DNA from: Bacillota bacterium
Lineage (GTDB): Bacteria > Bacillota > Clostridia > Tissierellales > Peptoniphilaceae
Assembly: GCA_023442495.1 (NCBI GenBank)
Contig: JAEZZB010000004.1
Coordinates: forward strand, 1-7,293
Direction: 5' to 3'
DNA length: 7,293 bases
Part shown: piece by piece, positions 6,476 to 7,293 of the stretch
How positions within the stretch are numbered: the first letter of the stretch is position 1
Layout of the letters: each line of letters starts with the position of its first letter
Program-made: the position numbers and the translations under genes
Notes under the pieces: generated by a model
Databases searched by the model: none
The model's input: only the letters and a program-made list of their open reading frames with translations
What the model was told of the DNA's origin: nothing

Positions 6476-7293
6476 CTAAAACCATCCTCAGTGTTAATCA
6501 TGAGAATATTCATTCCTATTAAATTATTCATTTCAATATATCTTATTATAGATGCGTAAACAAAAGATAAAACATCACCTGCTAAAAGTTTAACATCTTT
6601 CAATAATTCTTCTCTTCCACTGTGTAATATATTATCCTCAAATTGTACAACTTTATAAAATTTTTTTATATCTTTTATATTGTATGGTACAAAAGAATCA
6701 CTAATAGATTCAATATTATGATCTTTATAAAAAATTGGATTATCATAAAAAGTATCATAAAATATACCACCATACGGATCACATATTATTACTTTTGTAT
6801 CTAAATTATTATCGTCAATATATTCTTGAATTCCTTCTGCTGTTCCACCACTTCCAATTCCAATAAAAATATAATCTAACTTATCGTTTATATCCTTAAA
6901 GTAAGAAAATATTTCTTCTGCTGTACCATCATAATGTGCCTTTGCATTTAATTCATTATTAAATTGATCAATATAATATTTATTCTTTGTATTTAGTCGA
7001 TCAAAAAAATTAAAACTTTCATAAACCCAACCATTGGGTAATGTTGAGTTTTCACCGTCACAAACAACAACATTCGCTCCTAATTTCTTCAAAATTTTAT
7101 ATTTCGATTCTTCGATATTTTTAGATACAAAAATACTACATTTATTATTAGATAATTTACAGAAATATGATAAGCTTATACCTGCATTTCCAGAACTAGC
7201 AATAACAAAATGAATTGAATCTTTATATTTTAAATTATAATTCAATTTATCTTTTATCATATACCAAACACTTCTGTCCTTTATTGACCCAGT
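6472..7293 (-). CDS. PLP-dependent cysteine-synthase-family enzyme, SbnA-like (5' end cut by window)
   Basis: A fold-type II PLP enzyme that would catalyse beta-replacement on serine-type substrates. The frame stays open to the right edge: the 11 codons before the Met at 7260 read TGSIKDRSVWY. This is the family's PLP-lysine motif GS-x-KDR, with the lysine at 7281-7279, so the true start lies outside and the Met at 7260 is internal. In-window residues then show ASSGNAG (32-38, substrate carboxylate loop), YIDQFNNELNAKAHYDGTAEEI (107-128, cited by position; key NELN and AHY), GIGSGGT (145-151, PLP phosphate loop) and a final EDGFR. The NELN/HY block is close to what I recall of SbnA, which makes a diaminopropionate precursor from O-phosphoserine and glutamate. 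Two oddities: the usual G-x-S-S-G near the C-terminus reads AGDVLSF (238-244), and the protein stops right after the DxGxR-like motif. Its place in an NRPS operon suggests supply of a nonproteinogenic beta-substituted amino acid. Confidence 0.9.
   Translation of the reverse strand, partial: TGSIKDRSVWYMIKDKLNYNLKYKDSIHFVIASSGNAGISLSYFCKLSNNKCSIFVSKNIEESKYKILKKLGANVVVCDGENSTLPNGWVYESFNFFDRLNTKNKYYIDQFNNELNAKAHYDGTAEEIFSYFKDINDKLDYIFIGIGSGGTAEGIQEYIDDNNLDTKVIICDPYGGIFYDTFYDNPIFYKDHNIESISDSFVPYNIKDIKKFYKVVQFEDNILHSGREELLKDVKLLAGDVLSFVYASIIRYIEMNNLIGMNILMINTEDGFR

Noticed and set aside
7258..7260. Met at 7260 as the start of the PLP enzyme
   Set aside because: The frame continues upstream as TGSIKDRSVWY, which contains the essential PLP lysine, so this Met is internal.

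Overview
The window is very AT-rich (mid-20s % GC by eye), uses AGA and ATA codons heavily, has Shine-Dalgarno sites of the GAGG/GGAGG type, and uses TGA as a stop. This suggests a low-GC Bacillota-type bacterium (a clostridial relative or similar Gram-positive), not a mollicute that reads TGA as Trp. I cannot name a genus.

All real genes lie on the minus strand, so transcription runs from the right edge to the left. In that order they are: (1) a cysteine-synthase-fold PLP enzyme (6472-7293), whose start lies outside the window; (2) a PP-loop ATP pyrophosphatase with a C-terminal four-cysteine cluster (5327-6475), overlapping gene 1 by ATGA; (3) a single-module nonribosomal peptide synthetase with adenylation, carrier and condensation domains (2355-5282); (4) an MFS exporter (1152-2336), 18 bases after the NRPS; (5) a 5'-nucleotidase-family metallophosphoesterase (1-1094), cut by the left edge, with a likely promoter of its own.

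Genes 1-4 look like one biosynthetic operon for a small amino-acid-derived metabolite. The PLP enzyme would make a beta-substituted amino acid. The PP-loop enzyme would activate a carboxylate, or another oxygen-containing group, as an adenylate. The NRPS would load one amino acid onto its carrier and join it to an amine through its terminal condensation domain. The MFS protein would export the product. There is no thioesterase or reductase domain, so release probably depends on the condensation domain or a partner outside the window. The domain calls are secure. The pathway, substrates and product are inference, and I do not recognise a characterised cluster with this gene set.

The 44-base gap before the NRPS holds a near-perfect AT-rich hairpin. 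A Shine-Dalgarno-like AGGGA lies on its far side, and no good ribosome binding site lies next to the NRPS start codon. This may be a hairpin-bridged ribosome binding site. Gene 5 is probably an unrelated housekeeping neighbour. There are no tRNA, rRNA, CRISPR or mobile-element signatures, and no gene-free stretch longer than 57 bases.
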